Assembly: GCF_000001735.4 (NCBI RefSeq)
Contig: NC_003075.7
Span: 15,935,001 to 15,999,000 of the forward strand
Direction: 5' to 3'
Source: Arabidopsis thaliana
Taxonomy: Eukaryota > Streptophyta > Magnoliopsida > Brassicales > Brassicaceae
DNA: 64,000 bases
This document shows positions 50,479 through 60,700 of this stretch, one piece after another. The notes beneath the pieces are model-generated. The model saw only the letters and a program-made list of their open reading frames with translations, ran no database searches and had not been told where the DNA came from. How positions within the stretch are numbered: the stretch's first letter is position 1; each line of letters opens with the position of its first letter. The translations under genes and the position numbers were made by a program.

Positions 50479-53400
50479 TCATTCTGCCTTCTCCATCAGC
50501 TTTATACCATATGCTTGCAATATATCCAAAGCTGTATGTATCACACCACATATCCCAAACACACAACAAATCAACATCATTGTCTTTATCTGCAACACAC
50601 ATCATTACTTTTGAAGCGGAATTCTAATTTACCTGGCAAATACACCTCTGCTTCGAGAGGCCTTAAGACTCCTCTTGTCTTGATCTTGTCTTCAATTAAC
50701 AGCTGCAACACACAACATCATAAAACATACGCTTAAAACTTTCATTTTAGAGAAATATAGACAGGAAAAAGTGGTGATCAAAGTCTTAGTAAGGACCAGA
50801 GCTCCAATGGCTGCAGGGATCCCAACAGTCTTGGCCATAGCGGTTGTTGTTTGTCCATTCTTGATGTCCCCGAATTCCAAAAGAGTCGCAGTGTGCTTCT
50901 CTATACGTTTGCTTTCAAGGAATTCCACTTCTACTTCGTGATGCAAAAGCACCATGTCCTGAAAACATAATGCAAAAGATTGTCCAAAGTTTATGTCAGT
51001 AAGTAACACCAAATACAAGTGAGAGAAGAAAACTAATGCTTTCACATGAAACAGAGACCTGTTCATTTCCGGAATAAGCTAGTTTCTCTTCCATTAGGTA
51101 ACAAGTTGCATCAAATACGCTTTTACACAGTGATGGAACCTCCCTCTCTTCGTTGAACCCCAAGAATCTAAGACACCACAAAAGAATTGGGGTTAGGAGT
51201 TTCGTAGAAGAATTGGAATCACACTGCAACATTCAGATTATATATCTTCATGGAGAAGCTTACACAATTGTTTTGGCAGCTTTGGCTGCAGTCTCCTTGG
51301 AATGTCCAAGCTTGATAATTCTCTTGCTTATCTCTTCTTCTCCCGCTAGGGGCTCTGATTCATTGTCTGCATCCTTATTTAGAATGTTACTTAAAAGAGC
51401 ACCAAACGTAATCCTCTTTCCAGTGGAGAGTACTTGATTTGCTTCACTGTCAAAGAATCCAAGTTTCGAAAGTGTTGCCATTATCATACTAAACCCTGTA
51501 CAAGCCAAAAGAAAACAAGTGTTAAGCCTTCAGATATGGAGAAGTGAGTCGTGAGTTGTGATTATGGAGTTCATGCCTTCATATCTGAGTGTTCCACGAA
51601 ATATCGTTGTTGCTTCGCTCTCGATGCCATAATGTTCCCCGTAAACCAAGGAGTCACGATTTGGAAAACACTCCAATGCAAAAGCTGGAAGATTAGGTAC
51701 TCGGAATCTTGCCGCGGAATCATAGAGATTCTTCCCTGCGATTTACATTGCTCGGTTAAACAAAAATGATGTGTAGTGAAGCTAAACTACTCCAACCTCT
51801 CCTGCATGTAGACATATTTTGTTTTTCATACCATCAACATGTATTATGTCGCCGTTGCTTTTGTATTTGGCGGGGTTTTGACCAGCTCGAATTGCTCCAG
51901 CAGGGTTCCAGCTGAAAATACCGAGATGTAATTGAGTAAGCGAAATTCTGAAAGGATGTCTAAATGAGTTAAACAAAACAAAATATGTTAATGGCGTAAA
52001 GGACTACCGTACCTAAATTTATATGCTAATGGATTATTTGCTGCAGCAGGAGAGGGAAGCCCTCCACAATAAGAGGTAAAAGACTTCACTTTCCCTTTTT
52101 TGATATGAGCATCGTTGATCATTTTCATCGCCATCATGTGATCTGAAAGATTCATTGTAGGATCACCTTCTCAGTTATCCGGGAAATATTTTGAAGATAA
52201 ATGCACTTAAGTTAAATCAAGTGAACAAATGATCTTAAGAGATACTATGTTGTGAGATATCATACCGATTCCAGGGTCCAGTCCCATTTCGCCTAGAATC
52301 GTTATCCCAGCACTCTTAGCCTTCTCATGTAACATGGACGTTTCATCATCAACATAGCTAGCAGTGACGAGATGCTTCTTCAGCTGAGTGAATCAGAAAG
52401 AAGAAGCAGAGACATTTAGGAACCGGAAACTACTGAAAGAATGTGTTATGCAGAGGAAGTTTAACCTCTATGTCGAATAACATTTGCAAATTTCATAACT
52501 TCACTCGGAAAACGCATTAAACGTTAGGAATTTACCTCAATGCATGTCTTTGCTACAACAGCATGACAACTTGCAGGTAATAAACTTAGGACAACATCAA
52601 CCTGCGTGCAATGAAAAAAAAATATAAGATCATGGAGAACAGTGGAGTTTGAAGTAAAGGTGATCTAAGAACAGAGAAGTTAGGAAAATACCTGAGAAAC
52701 ATACTTAAGGAGACTTTCACTATCAGATACATCTAGCCGAACTGCTTCTACATCTGAAATACCTTCAACCGTCTGCGGAAAATTTGATCATCAGTAAAAC
52801 TTGAAAAGATTGATAGTTCATCGTATACACTGAATTACTCAGATGAAGCCCAAAGGCTTCTCCTACCTCTTTGGCATCCTTAAGATACAGAGACGCGACA
52901 ATCACATGAACATCTGTTTTCTCTTCAGAGTCTGCTCCGAAATATGTTTTGTACCATTGCTGTGACGAAATGGTTCTAACTGAAGCTAGGAAATCAGCAG
53001 CTGGGCGACACACACGTCCAGCACCAAGAATCAAAACACCTGATTTTTTCGTCATTTCAGGCTTCTCTTTTATCTCATTTTCTTGCTGGACTTTACCAAT
53101 CTTCAGTGAGATCTTATTTGCTTCTCTATGTGGGGATATATAATCTTCATTTGGATTAGCTAACCGAGTTAATGAATCAATGATTTGATCCAATACTCTC
53201 TTATCATCCGCACCAACCTACCAAGATAATGCAAGATGGGTTCTTTAACAAGTGGGAATAGGTTAATGTGGGGCCAGAATGTTTTTGGCTTGTAGTTTGT
53301 TTACTTGTTTTAAAAACTTACGAGACTTAGTGAAAAGGACATTGAACCTAAACGTGACATTAAAAACTCTTGACAGTTGTTCCATGTGAATGATTAGGTT

Positions 53401-56069
53401 TTATCCAGAAAGAAACTTACTTCAAGTTCTGAGTACGATTCAGCATCAGCGCTCTGCCCCAGTTCACATTTAGCCAAATGAAATGAGCCACCAGCCGCTT
53501 CGATCATATCAAGAGCTTCGTTTATCAGAAACTTATCAAATAGGTGTCCGCTCAGAGATACCTACAAATGATTTGTCTCAATCAAAATCATCACAAAATG
53601 CTGTGACAGATGTCGAAAAAGTATCAATCTTTGGTCAAAAAGTTGATAGAGATATGAATCATAAGTCTTGAACTATATATTTTCTTAATTCATTAGCTTA
53701 AATCATATGATTCGGAAACTAGTTATATATACTTTCTTCATCAAAACTAACCAATATGTTGAATGTTCTCTGGCTGGAAACCCCGTTGGCGATAATATTA
53801 TCTTGTGCCTCTCTGCAGTTAAAGTGGGTAAAGATGAAAACATAGTTTAGAGAAGAGGCCTAAATATTTCAGATGAAGTAACGCTCGAAGCAGAACATAC
53901 TCTGGATTTGACTTCCTCATACGTGGAATATACTCATACAAAGATGTCAATTCTCCCCTATAGCTTATGCAAGCCCTCTTCAGATGTGCTGGTAGATCTG
54001 AAATTTCAGTCATTGAAGCCAAACTACCGACAAATCCGGAAAGAATATCTCCAAAATGCTGGGATGCCTTTTTCAGGACACAAGAACTCCCACTCAATAC
54101 AAGGTTTTTAACTTTAGATTTAATCTTAAGTACTATAACTGTAACCTTCATACATACCTCTTTTGCAAATTCTGTGGGTAAAATGTCAACAGCCATGCAT
54201 AGTACGCCATCCCCATCCATGTCATCGTAGTATGAATTGTTCGAGGGATTAAACCTAGAGATAGTGTTTAGCTCGACGAGTTTCATCATAGTAAACGTAG
54301 ATGACTCAAAAGAAAGCTCTTCCTAAGTATATATTACCTGAAGAAAGGGGAATCGATTAAAGTAGCTCGGTTAACAAATTCAATGGAGCCACCGATGTCA
54401 CAAGTTATATCACATATGCCTACTAGTGGGAGTCCTTTTTTTGTTAAATCTTGAAGCTGTTTTGTGCTCAGAAGACAGGGAAACCTCTTCTCCCAGTACA
54501 TACAGTTTACTGCACAGAAAGTCATAGGGGTTACACACTGGAACTAACCAAAATGAGATGGTCACAGTCACGGAGTGGACAGAGGATTTGCTTATATGTA
54601 AACTCTTGAGCTTTAAAGGTAAAACAGTGATCAGGATCTACCAAGAACAGACGTATATGGCGATATCTTTTCGTGGAAAACTGGATTGTAATGTTCCGGG
54701 TGTGCATAATAGTCGGCCTAAACATCATAAGCTTGAAGAATTAATAGGTATTCTACTTTAGCGTAGTGGAACAAAAGTCACAGCCAAGGAGCTAAGAAGG
54801 TAAGTGTTACTTTGTCGAATGACTTTGATGGATCTTTGTGTTCAACCATGTCTTGGCTGGTAATAATACAACCATATACTTGATAGACTCGCTTTGTTGA
54901 AATCCCATTTTGACTAATTCCTTTGTCCTGTGAGAAATATACATTTCAGAATCTTCAAAACTCTGAAACCAAATAAAAAGCAAAGCGTGACTTACTTTTA
55001 CAAATAGTTCAGGAAGTTTGCTTGGTTCAACAAAAGTGTGAGGAAGAAGCTTGAAAATTTCTTGCGCCCCCAGAGAAACTGCGGATGAGAAATTTTTTAA
55101 TGAGATGAAACATATGCAGAAGGATTCAAAGAACTCGCAGTAGAACTAAAGAAGATACCATTTCCTGTTCCGGTGAAGACAAATACAAGAGGGCAGATTC
55201 CTAATGGCAGTCCCTGGCTTGCAATTTCTTCACCAACAGAAATTACAGCGGCTTTTGCAGCAGCCAATGAGGAATACATATACGATGCACCGAGCGAGAG
55301 GAAAGGTGTTGAGTATCCTAGACTTAGATATCCTGCATCAAACATGGAAAATTACATCTCATCTTGTTCTGCACAGAAACATGTCCTGATCATCAGAATT
55401 ATAACATGAGCTTACGCTGTCCAAGTCCGTGTAAGAAGTCAACAAGACCAGCTCTGCCTGCATATTTACCAAACGCCAATAATCGTTTCCCATGATCCCC
55501 AACAATGAGCTCATAATCACACAAAGTCACTCTCTCAGAAAGAATCTGCAATTGGATACCCCTTTTGTCAACATTCCTCAGTATCTTAGATAGGACTAAA
55601 AGGATAAATGAAAAGTGTAATACTTTATCCAACAAAGGCATGTTCTCTTTCTGTGCCTTATGAGTATGTGAAAAGAAAGCGTATGCTCTCTCTGGAAGAA
55701 TCATTTCTAGCTGCAAACAGAATCAAATCTCATAAACTGATATATATATAGAAGAAAAAAAGGAACTCTTTTTAATGCAAATTCCCACACCTCAGGTTGT
55801 TTGATTCCAAGTATAAGCCCACAATCAGACAAATCATCAGAAATTTCACACCCAACATCTTCATACAAGGCATCATGATGGATACGCTTAGCAGATGGCT
55901 GAACCACAATGCGGGAAATGCCGGTTCTGTCTTTCCCACCGTGTAAAAGGCGAGCGCAATGCGATGGCGTCAATGGTGTTCGTCTCTCCCATTTGTTAAC
56001 TGTTTCAGCTAGAATCCCCACAACTCCATTCCCCAACTTCTTCTCCTCCTCATGGCCATTTGAATTCAT
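50479..56069 (-). CDS. LKR/SDH: Bifunctional lysine-ketoglutarate reductase/saccharopine dehydrogenase
   Basis: The cytosolic enzyme of lysine catabolism, AT4G33150. The N-terminal half condenses lysine with 2-oxoglutarate to saccharopine. The C-terminal half oxidises saccharopine to glutamate and aminoadipate semialdehyde. Twenty-four coding exons (first 56069-55791, last 50531-50479) join in phase to 1064 residues. The LKR part spans about residues 15-430 (VVGILAETVNKWERRTPLTP at the start; CDITCDIGGSIEFV). A linker follows. The SDH part begins near Met583 with the NAD motif GVLILGAGRVCRP (588-599). Published work reports a monofunctional SDH transcript from an internal promoter in Arabidopsis. 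The intron at 51576-51497 uses a GC donor (GAAG|GCATGA). A uORF overlaps the start codon. Confidence 0.97.
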
Positions 56070-56462
56070 CTTTCATGTAAAAACATATAATCTCTGCAGA
56101 TGAACAACAAACCCTTATTTTAAACACCCTGGAATAGATTCACAAACATTTCATATTTCGAGTTTCATCAACCAAACATCAAAAACCCAAACTTTAATGT
56201 GAAACTGTTGAAAATCGAACAAACTGGGAACAGAAATTTAACGAGTTGAGAAATAGCTTTTGCTCGAGCGATTAATTGAAAACTCAAATCAGAACAGAAC
56301 AGAACAGAACAGAGCAGAGAGGAAGAGAGGAACGCAAATTATTAAATCCAAAGTGAAAAAATGAAGGCAGTGATTTAGCTAAAGCGCTCTCCAAATTTGC
56401 ATTCCTCAAGATGGGAAAATTATGGAAGAAGGAATCAAAACGTACCTGATGAGTTTGATCAT
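56066..56462 (-). promoter_or_regulatory. uORF in the LKR/SDH leader, spliced, overlapping the start codon
   Basis: The leader probably contains an intron with donor ATCAG|GTACGT (56446/56445) and acceptor TCTGCAG|AGATTA (56094/56093). After splicing, an ATG at 56462-56460 opens a 14-codon frame (MIKLIRDYMFLHER). Its TGA stop overlaps the main ATG in the sequence ATGA (56069-56066). Such an arrangement would allow termination-reinitiation. It depends on the transcript beginning upstream of 56462. Confidence 0.5.
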
Positions 56463-58970
56463 GCAATGCCTGTGAGCTGGTTTGTCAAGAAAAAATACAA
56501 GTTTTTTTTTTTCTTTGGAATTAGTGAGTTTTTTAGGCGCAGTAATAATCTCTTTCCGTCCTTTTTATAAGCTAAATTACGTATATGATTAATATATTGT
56601 GGGCGTGTTAGCGAAAGATTAAATTAATATAATATAATATTTCTTGTTATAATGTATGATGTGACAAGAATTCTTTTTGTTAATAATGATCTGTAATCAG
56701 CTATAATTATTTTCCCCTTTCTTCAGGTAATCATTTTTGTTAATAATGATCTGTCAAAAAAAAAAAAAAATCCTCGTGTTCATTTTTTTTTGAAACAGAA
56801 CATAACTTAATTAAGCTCTTTCGAAAACTACTTTTAGTTATAACTTAATGTGGCTTTCACATAATGGATATGCTCCGAAACTATCTAATGCAATAGAGAG
56901 ACATTAATTAAGTTTGTTGTATACACGAGAACAACGTGAGCCAGCCAATGTTGTAAAAATAATATATATAGTATATAATGCCATAGACAATAATAATGAA
57001 ATCAAACGAAACAAATGAAATAAGTATTTTTACTATTTAAAGAAAGCAAAAACAAGAAAGGAACAAGCTCTTGTTTACGTGGATGGATACTTGGATAGGA
57101 CCGAGGGAGGATCAATCCAATCGAAAATGTATTACGTGTATTCGAAGAGAAATAGACAGAGATGAGTGAAGACGTTTGCTCACGTAGCTACTATATCCTC
57201 GATGACGACGCTTACCAGTTACCACTTTCCGTGTTCTCTACGTCTCTCTCTTCTGAGACTTTTTTTAACATTATTAACTCTTTAATATGTTGGGTTACGT
57301 ATATGATGATTTCAAGTTAGGGATATTAATAGATTCTTGGATGAAACGCACCGTTTTACTAAAAATTCCCAAGTATTATTTGCAGAGAGTGGGCTTGAGT
57401 TGTTGTCTTAATTTGGCCCAAGTTCCTTTTGCCTTGGCATTTGTAACCCAAAGAAGAATGAGAACAAGCTTCTTCAATTTAGGAATTAAGGAGTGCACAA
57501 AGGTGACTTCAAAATCAGTGTGTACGAACAATAGTATGGCCTAAAACGATTATGCTACCAACAGAGGATGCATGGGCCGCGGTGGGCAGACATACGATTC
57601 AACCTCGACAAGTGTTCTTCTTATGAAATATCTATGGGCCTTACCCAATAAACTATTTCAAGAAAAAACAATTTGAAAGTGAAACTTGAACATTGTTTTG
57701 GTATCAGTTCATCGATATCGCTGCAAGCTTAGATTTCGTTGACGGCTTTTCTTTTGTTTAATTTATTAGGTTTTCTTTTAAAAGTTTAATTAAATAGACG
57801 TAGTTAATTGGAGATGGCCTGGGAACAAGTTCTGGGCATTGACTTTGCAATGGCACAAAAGTCGAGATGCGAGAAGAGATTCCTCAACGAGGCTACAAAG
57901 TAACAGTGGTCCTATCCTTTTGCTTTTTACACCCATCTCTTTTTTTTTCATACATTTTTTCTCACAAATAAAGAACTTTTCTTCTTTCTTTTTTCTGCTA
58001 TTTTTTTTAACGTTGTGCATGTGTAAATCTGAAACTCTCTAGTAAAACTTTTCTGTAATATCATTTGCTTACATAATTTGACTATGATTTTTTTGGTAAA
58101 TGAAACATCATGCAACAACCTCGAGTTGAATGTGCATCTAGAAACATGATGTTGGATTTATAAATATTCACTTTCAACTCAACCTTTTACCAAAAAAAAT
58201 AAAAAATATATTCACTTTCAAAGTGAGAGATTTCACAAACTCAAATAACCATAGAACAATAGCATTTGTATGACATGACCACAAAAGGTTGTTGTATTCT
58301 TGGATGGAGAATTCAACGCCAAGTTTGACAAAATGATAAAAGACAAATGTGACTTGATGCCCAAAAAAAAAAGAGAAAAGAGATTTGTTTGTTTTATGGA
58401 ATTTTAATTTGATACGTATATATATAAGAGAAACACGAGCAAAAGAAAAAGTAGTTACTTTTAATTTATTATTCGAAAGGTAAAACTGTTTAAAATAAAA
58501 AAAGAAAAAGAAAAAGGAATGAAAAAAAAAGAAAGAAAGAAAGAAAGAAAGAAGAGAAGACAACCCACACGAATCGCCACTTTTGAAGAGAGAAGAGAAG
58601 AGAAGAGGCAGCTCCTAACTTTCTCTTTTGCTTTTGTCTCCATCTTTTATTTCACACCCGTGACCGTGCCATCTCCACACTCTCCGTGCGTTAATCCTGG
58701 TTTTATGATTTACTTTAATTCTCCTGTATGTGAACATCAATGGTGAAAAAACTTACGCCAACTAAAAAAGGTAGCTAGTTAGCGTTATTTCAGCTAACTC
58801 AAACAAAAGTTAGTTGGCCTAAGTTTTTCTTTTTGTTATTTTTTTAGTCAATTCCCTATTGAATAACTCCAAAAATGCTGTCATAAATTATTATTTTTGT
58901 TTTATGTACTTGTATTCTGTTTTGTCTCAATTATTTCTCCAATCAGACAAAGAATAGCAGTTTAAAGTCA
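56463..58970. other. Divergent intergenic region, LKR-SDH/F-box
   Basis: Mostly AT-rich. A 21-bp direct repeat (TTTTTGTTAATAATGATCTGT) occurs at about 56674 and 56734, and A-runs follow at about 56757. A (GAAA)n tract lies at about 58529-58553. A 29-codon plus-strand frame at 57814 is slightly protein-like but unsupported. No gene called. Confidence 0.4.
58529..58553. repeat. (GAAA)n microsatellite
   Basis: Several GAAA units in tandem within a purine-rich stretch of the F-box upstream region. Confidence 0.8.
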
Positions 58971-59159
58971 ATATTTATGTTCACAGGTTATAGTTTTGGT
59001 TTTGGGGATAGTAGTGAAGAAGAAGTTGCACAACACACAATCTTTCCCTTTTTACTTGTCTCTCTCTCCCCACAAGAGTATCTTCTTTGTAGGGGATTGT
59101 CAACGCTCTTCGATAGAGGTGCCCAAGAAGCTTCTCTTCTCTCTCTCTCTCTCTCTTCA

Positions 59160-60533
59160 ATGCCCTCCTCTGCTACTAGCACATATCTCCTCTCTTTAAA
59201 ACAAGTCTCTCTCACAGCTTCTTCACCACTCCTTCTCCAGCTCAAAGACCGTTTCTTTCACCAGCCAAAGCTCCTTAACATGGGATTCTCAACTGGGAAA
59301 AGAAAATCAAGAGATGAAGAAGAAGATAGAGTGAGCTTCTTCGCTTCTGAATTCCCCATGGATGACCTCAACGATGACGTTCTCGAGAGAGTCCTCTCAT
59401 GGCTACCAACTTCTTGCTTCTTTCGTATGAGCTCTGTTTGCAAAAGATGGAAATCAAGCCAAACCTCGAAAAGCTTCAAGCTTGCTTGCTCTCAAATCCC
59501 TACTCGAGATCCTTGGTTCTTCATGATCGACAACGATTCCAATTCTTCCTCCTTCGTTTTCGACTCCACTGAGAACTCCTGGAAAAATCTCAACCGCCGC
59601 GATTTCCTCCACCACCACCGTCAAGATTTCATCCCCGTCGCTTCTTCCGGCGGCTTGCTCTGTTACCGCTGCTCCATCTCCGGCGACTTCCTCCTCCGTA
59701 ATCCACTCACTGGATCTTCTCGTGACATTCCTTCTCAAGATAACAACAACAACAAACCTCTCCAAGCCGTAGCCATGACCACCACTACTGTTACTCCCTC
59801 CAGCTATACGCTCGTTACCATCTCCGGTGAAATCCCAAATCTCAGTTTCAAGATCTACGAATCAAACGCAGATTCTTGGAGCAAAGACCAAGAACTGGAA
59901 TCAGTCAAGAACAATGATTCATCATTACATGATGATTATGATACTGACAGTGGCACAGTCTACTTTCTTAGCAAACAAGGAAACGTTGTCGTGGCGAGTA
60001 ACAATCTTCAGAGAAGTCCGTCGAAGCAATACTCTTCCGTTATTACCGTTACAGATGAAGCCGAAATCGTCTATTTTCTCAGCTCTTACGGAACAATTGT
60101 AGCTTGTGATCTCACTAAACGATGCTTCACCGAGCTACCAAAGCTTCTTCCTCCGTTCCTAGAGTACTCCATCGACTTGGTGGAATGTGAAGGAACAATG
60201 TATGTGATTCTTCTCTCTGAGTTCTTTGAAAGCGCAAGTTTAAGGATCTGGAGACTTGACAATAACCGGGAATGGGTTCAAGTCGGGATGTTGCCTCCCG
60301 CGTTGTCTCATGAGTTATACGGTAAGAAAGGCGACATAAACTGCGTTGGAGGAGCTGGAAACAAGATACTCGTGTGCTTCAATGCTAGTCCTCCAGAAGT
60401 GTATTGTAGATACTTTGTGTATGATTTAGTTGCAGAAGAGTGGAACGAGTTGCCGAAATGCTTCAAGGATGGAGAAGCTGTGGATTTTGTTTCCGCTCTT
60501 TCTTTCCAGCCTAGGATCGAGGCTACAGTTTGA
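59160..60533 (+). CDS. FBX13: F-box only protein 13-like, probable SCF subunit
   Basis: A single-exon gene for a substrate-recognition subunit of an SCF ubiquitin ligase, AT4G33160 by order. From the ATG at 59160 it gives 457 residues. The F-box lies at about residues 66-113 (FPMDDLNDDVLERVLSWLPTSCFFRMSSVCKRW). A kelch/galactose-oxidase-like beta-propeller region follows, with repeated strand motifs such as SGGLLCYRCS, YVILLSEFFESASLRIWRLD and YFVYDLVAEEWNELP. The overall plan resembles the UFO/LCR group. The frame stays open upstream to an ATG at 58977, but that part contains a (CT)n tract typical of a 5' UTR. The ATG at 59280 (417 residues) has a stronger context (AACATGG) and could be the main start. 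The target is unknown. Confidence 0.88.
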   Translation: MPSSATSTYLLSLKQVSLTASSPLLLQLKDRFFHQPKLLNMGFSTGKRKSRDEEEDRVSFFASEFPMDDLNDDVLERVLSWLPTSCFFRMSSVCKRWKSSQTSKSFKLACSQIPTRDPWFFMIDNDSNSSSFVFDSTENSWKNLNRRDFLHHHRQDFIPVASSGGLLCYRCSISGDFLLRNPLTGSSRDIPSQDNNNNKPLQAVAMTTTTVTPSSYTLVTISGEIPNLSFKIYESNADSWSKDQELESVKNNDSSLHDDYDTDSGTVYFLSKQGNVVVASNNLQRSPSKQYSSVITVTDEAEIVYFLSSYGTIVACDLTKRCFTELPKLLPPFLEYSIDLVECEGTMYVILLSEFFESASLRIWRLDNNREWVQVGMLPPALSHELYGKKGDINCVGGAGNKILVCFNASPPEVYCRYFVYDLVAEEWNELPKCFKDGEAVDFVSALSFQPRIEATV

Positions 60534-60700
60534 AATTTTTTAGCTTTTATTGTATGGATTGTGTGTATTCTTTCTATTCAGGAAAATGCAATGTAACTTG
60601 ATTTGTAATCTGTTGACATTGGTTAGAACAGGAATGCTCTGTTTTATGCAAAAAAATATCAATGCTCTGTTGAAATTTAGCTTTACTTTCCAGATTCAAA

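Noticed and set aside
57790..58042. Short frames on both strands around 57814
   Set aside because: 29-codon and 76-codon frames, partly low complexity; no motif, and the apparent similarity is too weak to name.
58500..58560. CRISPR-like or satellite array
   Set aside because: It is a simple (GAAA)n microsatellite; no spaced direct repeats occur anywhere in the window.
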